The position numbers were made by a program, and so were the translations under genes. The notes under the pieces were generated by a model. The model ran no database searches. It saw only the letters and a list, made by a program, of their open reading frames with translations, and was not told where the DNA came from. DNA of 64,000 nucleotides from Elgaria multicarinata webbii (lineage: Eukaryota > Chordata > Lepidosauria > Squamata > Anguidae), in contig NC_086180.1 in assembly GCF_023053635.1 (NCBI RefSeq), positions 7,197,206 through 7,261,205 of the forward strand, in the 5' to 3' direction. Below are positions 31,019 to 44,100 of this stretch, one piece after another. Each line of letters starts with the position of its first letter. Position 1 is the first letter of the stretch.

Positions 31019-33081
31019 TTCCTCCCTGTCTTTTCTTTTCTGTTCATCTACTTGTTTGGACTTTTCTAATTATATACGTTCTAATTCCAAAGCTCTATCT
31101 CTTTCTTTGTCTTTTAATTTTTCTATTTCTATAATTTGTTGGAGTTCTCAATCTTTTTCTCTTTATTTAATTTTCACTGTTTCAAGTTCCAGTTCTTTTT
31201 CATTATGTTTCATCAAATTTTCATTATGTTTCATCTCAGCCTGAAAGGCTAAAAACTCAGGGCTGTGAGAGGGCCTTATTTCTGTGGTTGCCTCCCCAGC
31301 ACCACTAAATTTGGAATGTTTGATTTACAAAACTTGTAATTCATCCTCAGTTTTCCCCTCAGAGGGGATTCCCAGTAACTGACATTGCTCCATTAAATCC
31401 TCTTTCCTCATAGTAAGGGCTTCCATCTTTCTCCTGGGCTATAGAATAAAGTGTCAACTTTCCACTATTTTACCTCACACACTTAAACATGGCTCCCACC
31501 ATTTTAAACATGGCTTCCACCTCCCACACCATCTGTGACATCACCAGCCTCTGGGATGTCTATTATTAAACCTCTCCTTCGCTGCCACCACAAGTGTTAT
31601 TTATTTTTTAAAAGAATGAGGGAATACTAAACCCTTGTGTGTGAGTGTGTCTTGTCTACCTGAAAGAATGCATATGGCTGAGCAGACTGGGGCCATAGCT
31701 AGACCTAAGGTTTATCCCTGGATCGTCCAGGGGTCAAACCTGTTCATCCAGGTGACACACAGGGGATCCAGTACTCAGGCAGAGCCGAACCCTGGATGAT
31801 CCCAGGAGAAACCTTAGGTCTAGCTGTGGCCTTGGTTGTTAAACAAAATAAGAATGAAGTTTATTCATATAGGAAAAGATTTTAAAAGACACTTTAAGAT
31901 GATTCTACCTTATCCACACACATCTACCTCCCTCAGCCTCCCAGGGAATACTAAGGGCGTTGCTAGACCTACCGGGTGTTCCGTCGTTGAGGAGCGGTGA
32001 AAGCGGCTTTTCCCGTTCAGCCGTGACGCCTCATGCTCCACACCTGCCTTCGATTTGTGGCGGAAGTTTGCGCCGGTTGTGCTGCTGCCGCCGCGAGAAC
32101 GGTTGCGCAGCCACACCGGCCTGATTGCCGCGGCTTTTTTTTTCGCTCGCTGCACGGTTTGCGCACGTCCGAAAGACCGCAAACTTGCGCAGCCGTCAGC
32201 GATGCCGCCGCCGGCCCTGGCGGCGGCAGCGGCGGCAGTGCCAGTGCCAGCTGAAGTGCTGCTGGTGCTGTTGAGGGTCAACATTGATGCGCTCACTTCC
32301 TGATGGGGGTCGTGGCGGGTGTCATATGACCCGAGGTCAATCGTCTGCATGGCCACTCTGTGCCTACATCTCCCATCATGCCTCTGAGGTGTCGGCGGCG
32401 ATGATCGCCTCTGTGCCCTGTGCCCCATCCCAAGGAGCCAACCCACATCTGGCCGTAGCCATGGCAGCAGCCCACAAACAGCTCTGCCCTCTGCCAGCCT
32501 GGTACCCACACTAACAGGCAGCGTACAGCACCGCCATTATGCGGCCACGGTAGCTGCCCACCGCAAGGAGTCACCAGCCACTTTTCCGGTCCTCCGGTCC
32601 TGCGCAAACTGTCACTGGGGAAATAATAAAAAAAAGCCGCTCCGCCGCGCTGCCCCAGCTGGCGGACTGCGCGCAAATGGCGGAGGCGGCTTGACCGAAG
32701 CCGCTGACCACTCCCCCTTAGCACGCCTTTTCCTGACCAGTGCCGACCGCAGTGACCTCACATCCTCCCACACGTACTCCGAATTACCGCGGGACAGCAG
32801 GAAAAGGCGCCCTAAAACTCACTTTTTTAAAGTCGGGAGAAAGAGGCTTCACCGCGGGATAACGGCGGATCCTCGTGAACGTCATCTGGAAGCCTCGACG
32901 TGACTGCGGAAGGTAACGCGCGCTAGAGCCTCGTCTAGTAACGCCCTAAGTACCTCCAAATCCTAAACCCACACTTTCCTAATACTATCCTGAAACAAGC
33001 CTCTGCTAAACCACACTCACTCTTATCCTCACTAACGCCCAAACCCTGACTGGTTTCTCTAACTGCCCAAAAAACCCTCAA

Positions 33082-33112
<31 letters not shown>

Positions 33113-33590
33113 TCTTTCTCTTTCTCCATTCAAATCAACCAACCAATCAGACGACACCATTCACACTGCTCACCAGTCTAACTCCCACTATATACCCCCT
33201 ATAGGAAGGACAGAACCAAGTCAGGAAGGAACTTGACCAAGAGTCCAGCTGTTACAACACTGTTGTCAACTACAAAAAAGACAATACTTTCTAAATACTT
33301 TGAAAAGACCATGCGTTACGGTCAGCAAGTGTCACCTTATTAAAATTATGGCGAACAAAGCTGGATGGTTAGAGGGGGGGAACTATCCACAGTTCTATCA
33401 CATTTAAAACATCTGTTTAAGACAAGATTATAATCACTTTTTAAAAAACAACGTCTGTATGCTTGTCCTTCACTGGCACCGAACGGGCCCCAAGCAGGCC
33501 ATGCCCTTTGCCACTCCCCTTAGGCCCCTGCCCAAGGCCCCTGGGGCTTTTGCAGCTAGGTAGCCTCTTGCTGGCCAACACCCCTGGGAG
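31019..33590. repeat. Segmental-duplication block I, unit 2
   Basis: Matches 18405-19597 and 53360-54960 apart from a 992-bp inserted element. It includes the same gag-like minus-strand fragment, the foldback MITE at 31691-31831, a CT tract, a CCAAT-type box and an actatatac motif. It ends at cccctgggagctgca, where it is joined directly to the esterase leader. The relic terminal exon and LTR found in units 1 and 3 are absent. Confidence 0.8.
31955..32946. mobile_element. PIF/Harbinger-like CpG-rich non-autonomous element
   Basis: 992 bp with termini gggcgttgctagac and gtctagtaacgccc (inverted repeat, one mismatch) and a TAA target duplication at 31952-31954 and 32947-32949. Units 1 and 3 have the uninterrupted site gaatactaagtacctcc. 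TWA-type 3-bp duplication and G-rich termini fit PIF/Harbinger. The interior is strikingly GC- and CpG-rich compared with its AT-rich surroundings. I see no transposase, so it is probably a passenger element with captured DNA. Confidence 0.85.
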
Positions 33591-33591
33591 C

Positions 33592-34018
33592 TGCACCTAG
33601 TTGGGTGGAGGCATCAGCAGATCGACAGATAGGCCTCACCTTCCTAGTTAATATGGGGAAAAGTGATCTTTCAGATATCCAGGGACCAAGCTGTTTTAGA
33701 CTTCGAAAGCTGATGAACAGTCATCTGAATGGCTCTTGGAAGCAAATGGAGCAATATGGCATGCCATATTTTTTTACACAGAGTGTTCTATATAATTGTG
33801 AAATTTTAATAAATAGCATCATCACATAGTGTACAACTATCTGAGTCAACTTAAATCTCGTAATCCATTTACTAGCGATGTGGAAATGTGTTTGTCACCG
33901 AAGTTTGCATTTTCAAGGAAGGAGCTACAGAACTACAACAGACAGAGAGTTGAGCCAATCCTTCTGGAGACGACAGTCTTACCTGTATAGTCAGCTTTAG
34001 TTCCTTTGGAAAGGTGCA
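33592..34018 (+). promoter_or_regulatory. Promoter and 5' leader of the esterase gene, unit 2
   Basis: About 425 bp conserved among all three units, immediately upstream of the exon 1 ATG. It most likely holds the core promoter and 5' UTR, but no single TATA or initiator element can be fixed by eye. The initiation context gtgcaATGG has G at -3 and +4. Confidence 0.55.
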
Positions 34019-34195
34019 ATGGGGCTTCTTTATGCCATCTTGCTTGGGGCCGGAGGAATGATAGCAACTGTTTTTTTCTTGCTGCTCTCCTGGGCAATTT
34101 ATTATGACCTCTCTAGGAGCAATATTCCTGCCGGATTTGACCATCCATTAAAACTTCGATTTGTTCACTGCGTACTCATTCTGATGTTCACTATG
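34019..34195 (+). CDS. AADACL4: Copy 2 exon 1
   Basis: 59 codons from ATG, ending ...MFTM with donor gtaagt at 34196. It carries the membrane anchor (VFFLLLSWAIYYD) and SNIPAGFDHPLKLRFVHC, typical of the AADACL3/4 N-terminus. It differs from copy 3 at one residue (R for V after DLS). Confidence 0.9.
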
Positions 34196-35134
34196 GTAAG
34201 TTTGCCATCATTTGAAAAATACAGTTACAAGGCTCAAGAGAAATTGGGAAGTGTGGGGAGATGAATGGCACTGGGAAAAAGAAATATTTAAACTATTTTG
34301 TGACTGATTTCCAGAGATTATGTCAACTGCTTCCATTCACTTTTCAATGATGGTGTGGGGGGGGGGAGGGGGGTGCGTATACGATATTTTATCAAATGTG
34401 CACACCAAGAGCATGACAATTGACTTGAAGTAGTAGTCCTAAAATGACTGTGTGAGAATCCAAAGTAAATGTGAGCTTGAAAAATCTACTTTAGAATCAT
34501 CTGGATATGTCTTCTCTAAAGATGATATTGAAGCAGACCCACCCCAAATATATATATATATATATATATGGTGACCATATGACCGGATTTGCCCGGATTT
34601 GCCCGGGTTTTTGGTGACAAATCCGGGGGGGGAAGGGGAAAGCCGGGTTTTTCCCCAGAGAGAAGCTCTAAGGGGAATTAACAAAAATGCTTATAACTCC
34701 ATCATTTTTAAGATAAAGACATGAAACTTGGCACAACGGTAGATCTTAGGAAGGGCTTTAGTGATACCAATTTTGAAACAGATCCATTAATCCATTGATT
34801 TAGGAATTTTTTAAAAATTGAGGGTTTAAAATTATCATTTTTAAATCGTCATTTTTAAAGATAAAGAGATGAAACTTCACCCCATGATAAGATTTAGGTA
34901 GAGCTTTAGCCACACCAAATTTGAAACAGATCCATTCAACCATTGATTTTTTAGGAATTTTTTAAAAATTGAGGTTTTAAAATTATTATTTTTTAAACTG
35001 TCATTTTTAAAGATAAAGAGCTGAAAGTTGGCACCATGATAGCTTTTAGTTAGAGCTTTAGCCATACCAAATTTGAACGGATTTGTTCATCCATTGATTT
35101 TTTGGAATTTTTTTAAATTTGAGGATTTAATTTT

Positions 35135-35177
<43 letters not shown>

Positions 35178-38100
35178 ATTTTTAAAGATAAAGAGATGAA
35201 ACTTGGCACCATGATTGCTCTTAACAAGGACTTTAGCTTTGCCAAGTTTAAAACAGATCTGTTCATCCATTAAGTTTTAGGATTTTTTTTAAAGTTTGAG
35301 GTTTTAAAATTATTTTTTAAAAATGACATTTTTAAATATAAAGGACTGAAAGTTGGCACCATGATAACTCTTAAGGAGAGATTTAGCCATGCCAGGTTTG
35401 AATCAGATCTGTTCATCCATTGTTGTTTTTTCTAGGATTTTTTTAAAAAGTTCAAAGTTTTAAAATTATTGTGTTTTAAAACTGCTGGAGCCATATCCTT
35501 CAAACTCAGGTTGTCAAACCTCCTCTTTGGAGTTTTGCATATTGAGCAGTTTCAGCCCTTGGCATTAAGGGGATCTCCAGTCTTTAGGTAAACTGTCACA
35601 ACACTCACCCTAATGTTAGAGTAGAGAAACTTGTGACAATTATACACAAGCTTATTAAAAAAATTGAAATTAAAAAAAGCCAGCCATCTGGCCGGCCAGT
35701 ATCAAACCCTGTTAACAACAGCAGCAGCTTGCAATGAGTGAAGACACAGTCAGAAAAGTTATTTGAGGGAAGGGGAGACTGTATTACACAAAGCATAGCA
35801 AAAGCTTCCAAATACAGCAAAACCTACAAAAGTAGGAGTGAGTGAAGTTAATTTCAGATACATTGAATCTCTCACTTGTTCTTTATTTCAGTGATTTTAA
35901 CATTAAGATGTTATGTAGAACAGATTTGTCTTAAATGTGTGCTGTGTGACCAAGGCTATGTTCGGGTGGGCACTATGTTTGGTGCTGGACATGCCCCCTT
36001 GGGGGGCGACCATGTTGTCCTCCTTTTTGGTTTCCAAAATATGGTCACCCTATATATATATATTGTATCTACAGCATTAGTTTACTTCCTGCTAGGCCTT
36101 GCAAACTATTGTGGCCAATGAATACCAAAATGAGCCACAATCTACTGTTACTTTCTACTGTTAGTTTTTCCGTACCCTGTACCTGCTTACCCTACCCTGT
36201 ACCTGTTTGCATTCTCTTCCCCTCCTTATTGTTTTACTATGATTTTATTAGATTGTAAGCCTATGCGGCAGGGTCTTGCTATTTACTGTTTTACTCTGTA
36301 CAGCACCATGTACATTGATGGTGCTATATAAATAAATAATTATAATAATAATAATAATAATCTCAGGTTTAATCTAAGGTTAATGCTGGAATTTTGGCAT
36401 TGGATATTTTTAAGGCTTTTGACTGTTTGAGCTGACAAGCTTTAAAGATGGTTTTAAATAAAATGGGATTTGGAAATAAATTTAAAGCTATAATAGAACA
36501 GTCGTACTCTCAAAATACAGCTGTAGTGGTAGTGAATGATGGTGTGATGGATAAGATATGACTAGCCAGAGGGACAAGGCAAGGATGTCCACTCTCCCCG
36601 GTCCTGTTTGTAATGGTAAATGGAATTATTGGCGAATGGAATACAAGAAGATGAGGAGATTGAAGGAATAGGTAGTATGAAAAAAATTAAACTGAATATG
36701 TTTGCAGATGACACGTTGTTGACGATTAAGAATCCAATAGAGAAGATGGGGAGAATTAAACAGCAACTGAGAGAATTTGAGGATATTACGGGGTTAAAAA
36801 TAAATTGGTCTAAATCAGAATTGATGTTGTTTAATTATACTAAAAAGGAAGAGAAGGATTGGGAAGAAAAGGGAAGAGAAATGAGAGTTAAGAATCAGAT
36901 TAAATATTTGGGAATAAAAATTACACAGAAGTTAGAGAGTTTAGAGAAAGAGAATTTAAATGTGTTAAAAAAAGAAATTTTAGCAAAATTGGAAAAATAT
37001 AAAAGATTAAATTTATCCTGGTTTGGAAGAATAGCATTAATAAAAATGAAGATTTTAGCAAAGATTAATTTTGTGTTTTGGATGCTACCAATAAAAATTT
37101 CAGAATTAGAGATAAAAAGTTGGCAAAGTATTATAAATAATTATTGTAATGGTGATAAGAAAGCGAGGGTAAATAAAAGTAAATGGTATTTAAGTCAAAA
37201 AAAGGGAGGATTGGGTCTCCCAAATATTAAACTATATTATGTAGCTAACAGATTAAGACATATTGTGGAGGCAATTACAGGAATAGGAGAATTAGATTAG
37301 ATGGAGGATAAAACTACAAGTAATATAGAGATTAATTTGGAAAATGTATTTTTTAGGGAAGGGAAAAAAATGGGTAGAAAGTATAGATAACCCGCTTTTG
37401 AGGTCTCACTGGGAAATTTGGAGTAAATATAAAGGGGAGCTGCTTCTGAGCAGCTCCCCTTTGTCACCGGTAATAATGTTAAAGAATTTCTCGGAGGAAT
37501 TAAAGAGTAGATTAAGTAAAGTTTTAATAGAAAAAAATAAAATGAAATTAAGGAAATGGTTAAGAGGAATGAATACAAGAGAGGATATGGAAGAGGTCCT
37601 TAAAGATAAAAAAATGACTTGGTTAAATTATTGGCAATTAGAACAGTGGACTAAAAAGTGGGTAAGAGATAACGGAGATTGTAGAGAACTGACGAAGTTT
37701 GAGGAATTAATAGTTAAGAAAGAAAATGATAGGGAGAAAAGAACAGTGTTAAAAGGGTTGATGAGTGAAATATATAGAATACTGGTGGAGAAAGGGTTGA
37801 TGGATAATTCAGGCAAAATGGTTTGGGAGACAGATTTGAATGTACAAATAGGACAACAGGGCTGGGAGGGACTATGGAAACAAAGAGCGTTGAGAAATAT
37901 GTCAGTAAGAATAAAAGAGAATTATTTTAAAATTATATGGAGGTGGTACCTAACTCCGGTTAGATTGAATAAGATAAATAATCAGCAATCAGCAAACTGT
38001 TGGAGAGGATGTGGGGGTAAAGGAACGTATTTACATATGTGGTGGGAATGCAACTATGTTCAAAAATTTTGGAAGATGGTGTTTTTGGAGATTGAAGAAA

Positions 38101-41100
38101 TTGTGGAAATGAAGATAGAACGAACACCAAAAGTTGCAGTACTGTCACTATTTGAAGATTTAAAATGTAAAAAGGAAATCAAGGAATTGATAACGAATTT
38201 GCTGACTGCAGCAAGATTGATTGTAGCTAGGAACTGGAAGATTCAAGGGGAATATTCTATTGAAGAATGGTATAAAGAAGTATGGGATATAGCTATTAAT
38301 GATAAATTGACATGTAATATTAAATGGAGAAGAGATATAGCTAAATCAAATGAATTTGAAGGATTTTGGAAACAGTTCCTAATATTTGTGTTTTCTAAGG
38401 GAAGTGAGAAACCACCAGCAGAAGAAAGTATGAGATTTTGGAATCAGGAATGAGATCCCGAGGTAGGGGGTGCACTTGTACGTTAATTTTGATTATGTTA
38501 TTTAGATAAGATATTATGTATTCAACATTTCAATATTATGTAGTATGTTATTTTTTTTTGTGATAATGTAAATGTGTATGTTTAAGTATTGTAGAAAAAA
38601 AATTAATTTTTTTTTTTTATAAAAAGCAGGTGGTGTAGGCATACTTTGATCCAGGCAAGGAAACTGAACTTCCAGTGGATGCCAGCCCTGTTGGTCTAGG
38701 AGCGTAATAACACTGGGGGGAATCACGTTTCCTTACTGCTGTTTCTCCAGCCCTGCTTCTGCTCCTCATGTCTTCCTCATTCTTCCTGGCTGGGAAAGAG
38801 GAAGTAAACAAAGATCACGTGGCCCATTCAGGGGGTGTTTTTATTGCACTGTTTTTCCTGCACACAGCAGAAGATCATGGCGCATTCAATGTGTTTTTTA
38901 TAAAAAATGTGTTTTAGGGGGGTCTATTTTGTAACAGAAAAATGAGCGGAAGTAGTGTGATAAGTGGATGATGTCATCTGTAGTGGGCAGTAGTGAATGT
39001 GCAATAAAACTCTCATCTGATGACACTCTAAGAGCTGTTCTCTTATCTGTTTGCCTAAATGATTTCTTTGTGTATTTTTGTTATATGGATTAGCCGTAGC
39101 TTTTCTTATACTGTTACAGTTTTTGTTGTTATTCAGATGTTCTCATTTCATCATTAGAACATAAGAAGAGTCATGCTGGATCACACCAAGGGCCCATCCA
39201 GTCCAGGGCCAGATTTACACCAAGCAGGATACAACACTTTGAAAGTGGTTTGAATACGGTACATTGAATGTGTCATGGGCCCCAAGAGTTATCAGTGCAC
39301 TTCAATGCTGTTATAAAGCAGTAGTGTAGGGGCGGAGCTTGGCAGCCATGGCGATGGCGGGTTTCTTCTGAGGCTCTGAGCGGCTTTAGCCGGAAAAAGC
39401 AATTATCTCTCTTCTAATGGGCATAAATCTTTGAGCAAACGACAGAAAATGATTATAAAAGCTACTGAAGCTGAGAAGAGTGGAGAGAGTCGATGAAGGG
39501 AGGTGAGATGAATGGAGATTAATGGAATGTCTTTGTAAGCGGCAGTGGCGAAAGCGAAAGTAAACTCTAACGCAGTTTAAAAAGAAGGAATTTATGCTTG
39601 CTAGACATTGATTTGTTTTATAACCTTTCATCACTCATCTCACATGGGAATGACTGAAATGCTGGCTTTGTAAAGTGGAAGTTGCTGGTTGGATTTATTG
39701 GTGTGGCGAGAAGGGGGGTGAAGGGGTGGAAGAAACAGCATTCGGTGAGGGAGATGTGGGATACTGAGAGACTGTGAATGATTAGATCTGATCCCCTCTA
39801 GTGAATGCTGTTGTGAACTGGATATATTCCCCCCCTCGTGAAGAAGGGTGTTTGCTACATAAAAGAGAAGCCAGTATAAGTTGCTAAGGAAGTGAATTGG
39901 ACTCTAAGATTTATGCCCCACTCAGAAGGGTCCTATGTCCAACATTAAAAGAAAGATCAAAAGTTGGGAAAAGCTTAATATACAAAAAAAGAAACCTTTA
40001 AACCATAATTTGGCTCACCTCTCCTACCTGGAAGACACAGCCCCTGGAGTTGAGCAGGAAGACGAAGATATAGACCCAGTTTCTTTGGATACAGTACCAA
40101 ATAAAGAAAAAACATGGCTGAAGGGGGAAAAGAAATTGGTAGTAACCCTCCCGCTTTAATGGAGATTAAGGCAATTATAGCAGAAAATAACATTATTATT
40201 TTTTAAAAAATGGATCAGCATATGAGTGAATTTAGACAACAAATGCGTATTTTGGCGGATAAAACGGCGGAAAATTCGGATAAGATCAAAGAGATAGAGG
40301 CAAAAGCAGATCTGGACCAGAAGAAGCAAGAGGCCTTTGAAAAATCAACTAATATTCAATTTAAGGAGTGGGAATTACGAATGATTGCCTTGGAAGACCA
40401 ATCTCGTAGATCTTCGTTTCGAATAAAGCAACTGAAGGAGACACAAGGAGAAGATCTTAGAGAAATTATTCTGAATTGGTTCAAGGAGCTGATGCCTGAT
40501 ATACCAATAGACGGATCGGATCTGGACCGAGTCCACCGTGTGGGGGGGCAAAACTACAAAGGGACTAGAGACATTTTGGTGAAATTTGGTAACTATTACA
40601 AAAAAGAGCAAATTATGAAAGAATTGAGATCTAAGGCTCAGATACAGTATAAAGGCAAAGCAGTGCAAATTTATAATGATCTTTCTCAACATACATTAAA
40701 TTGGAGACATAGTATTAAACCAATAACTGAAATATTAATGAAGAACAAAATTCCTTATGCATGGGGTTACCTGGTTTTTTTAAGATTTACATATGGGAGG
40801 AGGGAACACAGAGTAACCTCAGTGGATCAAGGTAAAGAGTTGCTGAAGAGGCTGGGTCTGGATGGGGAAGTAACTGGGGCTGGAGTGGGTGGGGGAGGGA
40901 ATGAGGCTGGGACATCTGGACAGTAAGAGAATTGTTAATTATGTTTGGAGATAATTGCAAATAGAAATGCCAATATAGAAACTCGCCGGCCAGGCGCAGC
41001 ACTGCCTCCCCCCCCCTTTAAAGTAGATGGCTGGAGTATTAGACTCACGGGGATATGGGGGGGATTAGAGTGGGGGGGTGGGGAGGGGGGGAAGGTAGGA

Positions 41101-44100
41101 GAGGAGGGGTTGGGGTAGGAGGGGGGGTTTTTTGTATGGCGTTTGTGTTTTTATGTAAGAAAATTTGAGTTGCTGAGCACAAGGGATCGGAAGAGATTTC
41201 AAAAGGGTGATTATGGATAAAAGGATAAAGGTATCAACACTCAATGTTAAAGGTTTGGGGGCAGTCGTGAAAAGGAAGAGGATAGAACAAATGTTTAATA
41301 AAGAGGGATCAGATATTATAATGGTCCAAGAGACACACCAAGGCTCCGAGAATTCAAATATAATAAAATTAAAGTGGTTAGCCTATTATGAAAAATCATT
41401 AGGGACATCAAAAAAGAATGGAGTGGCCACTTTGATTTAAAAAAAAAGTGGGTTTATATTAGAAGAAGTAAAAAAGGATGATAATGGCAGATATCTTATG
41501 TTAAAAGGTAAAATTGAGGGAAAGGTTTATACTTTAATTAATGTGTATGCCCCAAATGAGAGACATAGAGAGTTTTTTATAAAGTTGTTTAAAGAAATAG
41601 AAGAATTCAAGGAGGGGTATGCTATATTAGCTGGGGATTTTAATATGGTTATGGATAACAAATGGGACAGGTCAAATCCCACTAATGTTGAAAAGAGGAA
41701 TAATATGACTATATTGAATAAATTAGTAAAAGAAAATGATTATTTAGATTCGTGGCGTTTACTCAATGGGAATAAGCCTGGATTTTCATACTTTTCCTCA
41801 GTTCATCATACATACTCCAGGATAGATTATATATTTGTTTCAAAAGATTTTGCAACGAAGATTTGTAAAATGGAAATGGGGGTAATAAAAGTAACTGATC
41901 ATGCCTTGTTAAGTTTAGAATTTACAGTTAAGAAGAATTATAAAGAGGCATATAGATGGAAGCTGAACACAAAGATACTGAAATATAATAAAGTGGTAGA
42001 GAAAATTAGGAAGGAACTGTCGGAGTCATGGGAAATTAATGAAAAAGGAGGAACAGCTGGGTCAGTCATTTGGGACACCATGAAGGCTGTAGTAAGAGGA
42101 ATTTGTATTAGAGAAACATGTAGCTTAAAAAGACAACAACGCGCAGAGCAGGAAAAGTTAGAGATGGAAATTAAAAATTTGGAGGAAAAATATTGGCGAG
42201 TTAAAGATAAATATAAATTAGTGGAAATACAAGCTAAGAAGAAACAATTAGAAAACTTAAATATAGAGGAGGTTCAAAAGAATTTAATGCATATGAAAAG
42301 GGAATATTTTGAAAACAGTAATAAGAATTCGAGGTTGCTAGCCAAGCTCACACAAAAAGAAAAAGGGAGGAATGGGATAGAAACGTTGAAAGATAGTCGA
42401 GGGAATTATTGTCATGCAATGAAAGCTAAAATAAAAATTTTTCAGGAATTTTATCAGGAATTGTATAAGGGTAAAGAAATTCAACAAGAAAAGGTGGAGG
42501 AGTATATTGGAAGGTTTATAAAGAAGGGAATAAAATTAGAATATAAGGAGTTAATGGAAAAAGTAATAACTCAAAGAGAAGTTGAAGAGGTTATTGATAA
42601 GTTAAAAGTTGGTAAATCACCGGGAGCAGATGGTTTGGGACCAGAATATTATAAGGTCTTCAAAGATTATTTAGTTCCAAAATTAATGGAACTTTATAAT
42701 AGGATATTATCAGGAGAGAAGATACCTGAATCATGGGAACATTCAATGATAATTCTGATCCCAAAACCAGATAAAGATTTGACTAATCCTGATTCTTATA
42801 GACCTATTTCGTTAATAAATCAAGATGCTAAAATTTTTACATCTATTATGGCTAAACGGCTAAATAAATTTATATCGGAATATATAGGAGCAGATCAATG
42901 TGGGTTTGTGGTAGGAAGGCACATGCATAACTTAGTGGGAAGAGTTTTAAATGTAATAAATGTAATAAAAAAAGAAAATATTAAGGCAGGTATTATGGCA
43001 TTGGATATTTTTAAAGCTTTTGATTGTGTGAGCTGGCAGGCACTAAAGATTATTATAGATAAATTGGGATTTGGAAATAAATTCAAAAGTGTAATAGAAC
43101 AGTTATATTCCCAAAATACAGCGGTAGTGGTGGTAAATGATGGACTTACTGAAAAGATACGATTAGCCAGAGGAACAAGACAAGGATGTCCGCTCTCGCC
43201 GGTCCTGTTTGTAATAGTTATGGAAGTTTTGGCGAAGGCACTAAGGGAGGATGAAGAGTTAGAAGGAATTGGAGAGGTAAGGGAAATAAAGTTAAACATG
43301 TTTGCAGATGATACTTTATTGACCATTAAGAACCCATTAAGAAAATTAGAAAGAATTAAATATCAGTTGAGGGAATTTGAGGAAATTACAGGGTTAAAAA
43401 TAAATTGGTCTAAATCAGAGATGATGTTGTTTAACTATACTAAGAAGGAAGAAAAGGATTGGGAACATAAGGGAATGGAATTGAAAGTTAAGGAGGAGAT
43501 TAAATATTTGGGAATTAAAATTACAAAAAATTTAGAGAATCTAGAAAGGGAAAATTTAACGAGGTTAAAGAAGGAGGTATTAGAGAAATTGGAGAAATAT
43601 AAAAGATTAAATTTATCTTGGTTTGGGAGAATAGCTTTAATAAAAATGAAGATATTAGCTAAAATCAATTTTGTGTTTAGGATGTTACCAATAAAAATAT
43701 CAGAAACCGAGATAAAAAGTTGGCAAAATATTATTAATAAATATTGTAACGGAGATAAGAGAGCAAGAGTGAATAAAAATAATTGGTATCTAAGCCAAAA
43801 AAAGGGTGGATTGGGTCTCCCAAATATAAAATTATACTACGTAGCAAATAGATTAAGACATGTTGTAGAAGCAATTATGGGAGTAGGAGATTTATATTGG
43901 ATGGAAGAAAAAACCATAAGTAAGGTAGAGATGAATTTGGATAATGTTTTTTTTAAAGATGGAGGAAGAAAGTGGGTTGGAAGTATTGATAATCCACTAC
44001 TGAGGACTCAATGGGAAATTTGGAGTAAATTTAAAGGGAAGCTGCTCCCGAGCAACTCTCCCTTAGCACCGATAATAATGTTAAAGAATTTCCCAGAGGA

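Noticed and set aside
31910-32509. 199-residue minus-strand protein in the CpG-rich element
   Set aside because: Low-complexity Ala/Gly/Arg composition, crosses the element's terminus into block I, and has no recognisable domain.
34680-35480. CRISPR array or centromeric satellite
   Set aside because: Units are about 150 bp with no unique spacers and are confined between inverted ends of one TIR element.
42895-43326. Antisense gene within the L1
   Set aside because: Opposite-strand open frames over L1 ORF2 are shadows of its A-rich codon use.
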